A stretch of 18,265 bases of DNA from Rhypophila decipiens (lineage: Eukaryota; Ascomycota; Sordariomycetes; Sordariales; Naviculisporaceae), in assembly GCA_033297075.1 (NCBI GenBank), contig MU858371.1:1-18265 (forward strand), written 5' to 3'. Shown here piece after piece: positions 18,228-18,265 of this stretch (its first letter is position 1; each line of letters starts with the position of its first letter). The notes below the pieces were generated by a model that was not told where the DNA came from, ran no database searches, and worked only from the letters and a program-made list of their open reading frames with translations. Position numbers and translations under genes: made by a program.

Positions 18228-18265
18228 ACTCCAAATCTAGGCGCCTGTGTCGCCGATTTTGGAGT
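18228..18265. repeat. Imperfect inverted repeat at the window edge
   Basis: ACTCCAAATC (18228-18237) pairs with GATTTTGGAGT (18255-18265) with one bulged T. Inside it GGCG (18240-18243) pairs with CGCC (18251-18254). The right arm ends exactly at the last base of the window, so the structure may be longer. Confidence 0.6.

Larger units (their letters stand above)
17627..18265. other. Right-edge intergenic region with two inverted repeats
   Basis: It contains the promoter of the ABM-domain gene and then increasingly AT-rich DNA after about 18000. No gene is seen. Inverted repeats occur at 18071-18094 and 18228-18265. An ORF at 17901-18089 has no recognisable features. Confidence 0.5.

Overview
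The window looks like nuclear DNA of a filamentous ascomycete, probably a Sordariomycete. Short spliceosomal introns (mostly 52-107 nt) carry GT..AG ends and CTRAC-like branch sites. There is an intron-containing tRNA gene, a eukaryotic SRP54 with a Gly/Met-rich tail, a fungal rhodopsin-domain membrane protein and secreted plant-cell-wall enzymes. Genes lie on both strands with intergenic gaps of about 0.3 to 2 kb. All exon joins were worked out by hand from the sequence; there is no transcript evidence.

Left part (1-7250). An intronless Ca3427-like protein with a periplasmic-binding-protein type II fold (732-1643, +) converges on a seven-exon FAD-dependent monooxygenase of the salicylate-hydroxylase-like class (3772-1979, -). 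About 1.5 kb of gene-free DNA separates that gene from a divergently transcribed seven-helix fungal rhodopsin-domain protein (5280-6747, +).

Middle part (7250-12150). A tRNA-Pro(CGG) gene with an unusually structured 63-nt intron (7253-7387, +) is followed by a secreted Asp-box beta-propeller glycosidase resembling GH93 exo-arabinanases (8025-9263, +). About 2 kb of gene-poor DNA comes next, then a secreted CE1 feruloyl-esterase-type enzyme (11286-12143, +). The two secreted enzymes would act on hemicellulose and pectin side chains outside the cell.

Right part (12426-17626, all -). A small MazG-like nucleotide pyrophosphohydrolase (14530-14210) overlaps by 11 bases the start of a GIY-YIG nuclease plus Schlafen-group-3 (DUF2075) helicase gene (14220-12426). 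The pair is intronless and packed like a bacterial operon. The second gene carries one frame shift between its nuclease and helicase parts. Upstream lie SRP54 (16623-14981, with one GC-AG intron) and a small antibiotic-biosynthesis-monooxygenase (ABM) domain protein (17626-17175).

The MazG / GIY-YIG-helicase pair is the most unusual element: it looks like a transferred prokaryotic nucleic-acid-processing or defence-like module placed beside housekeeping genes.
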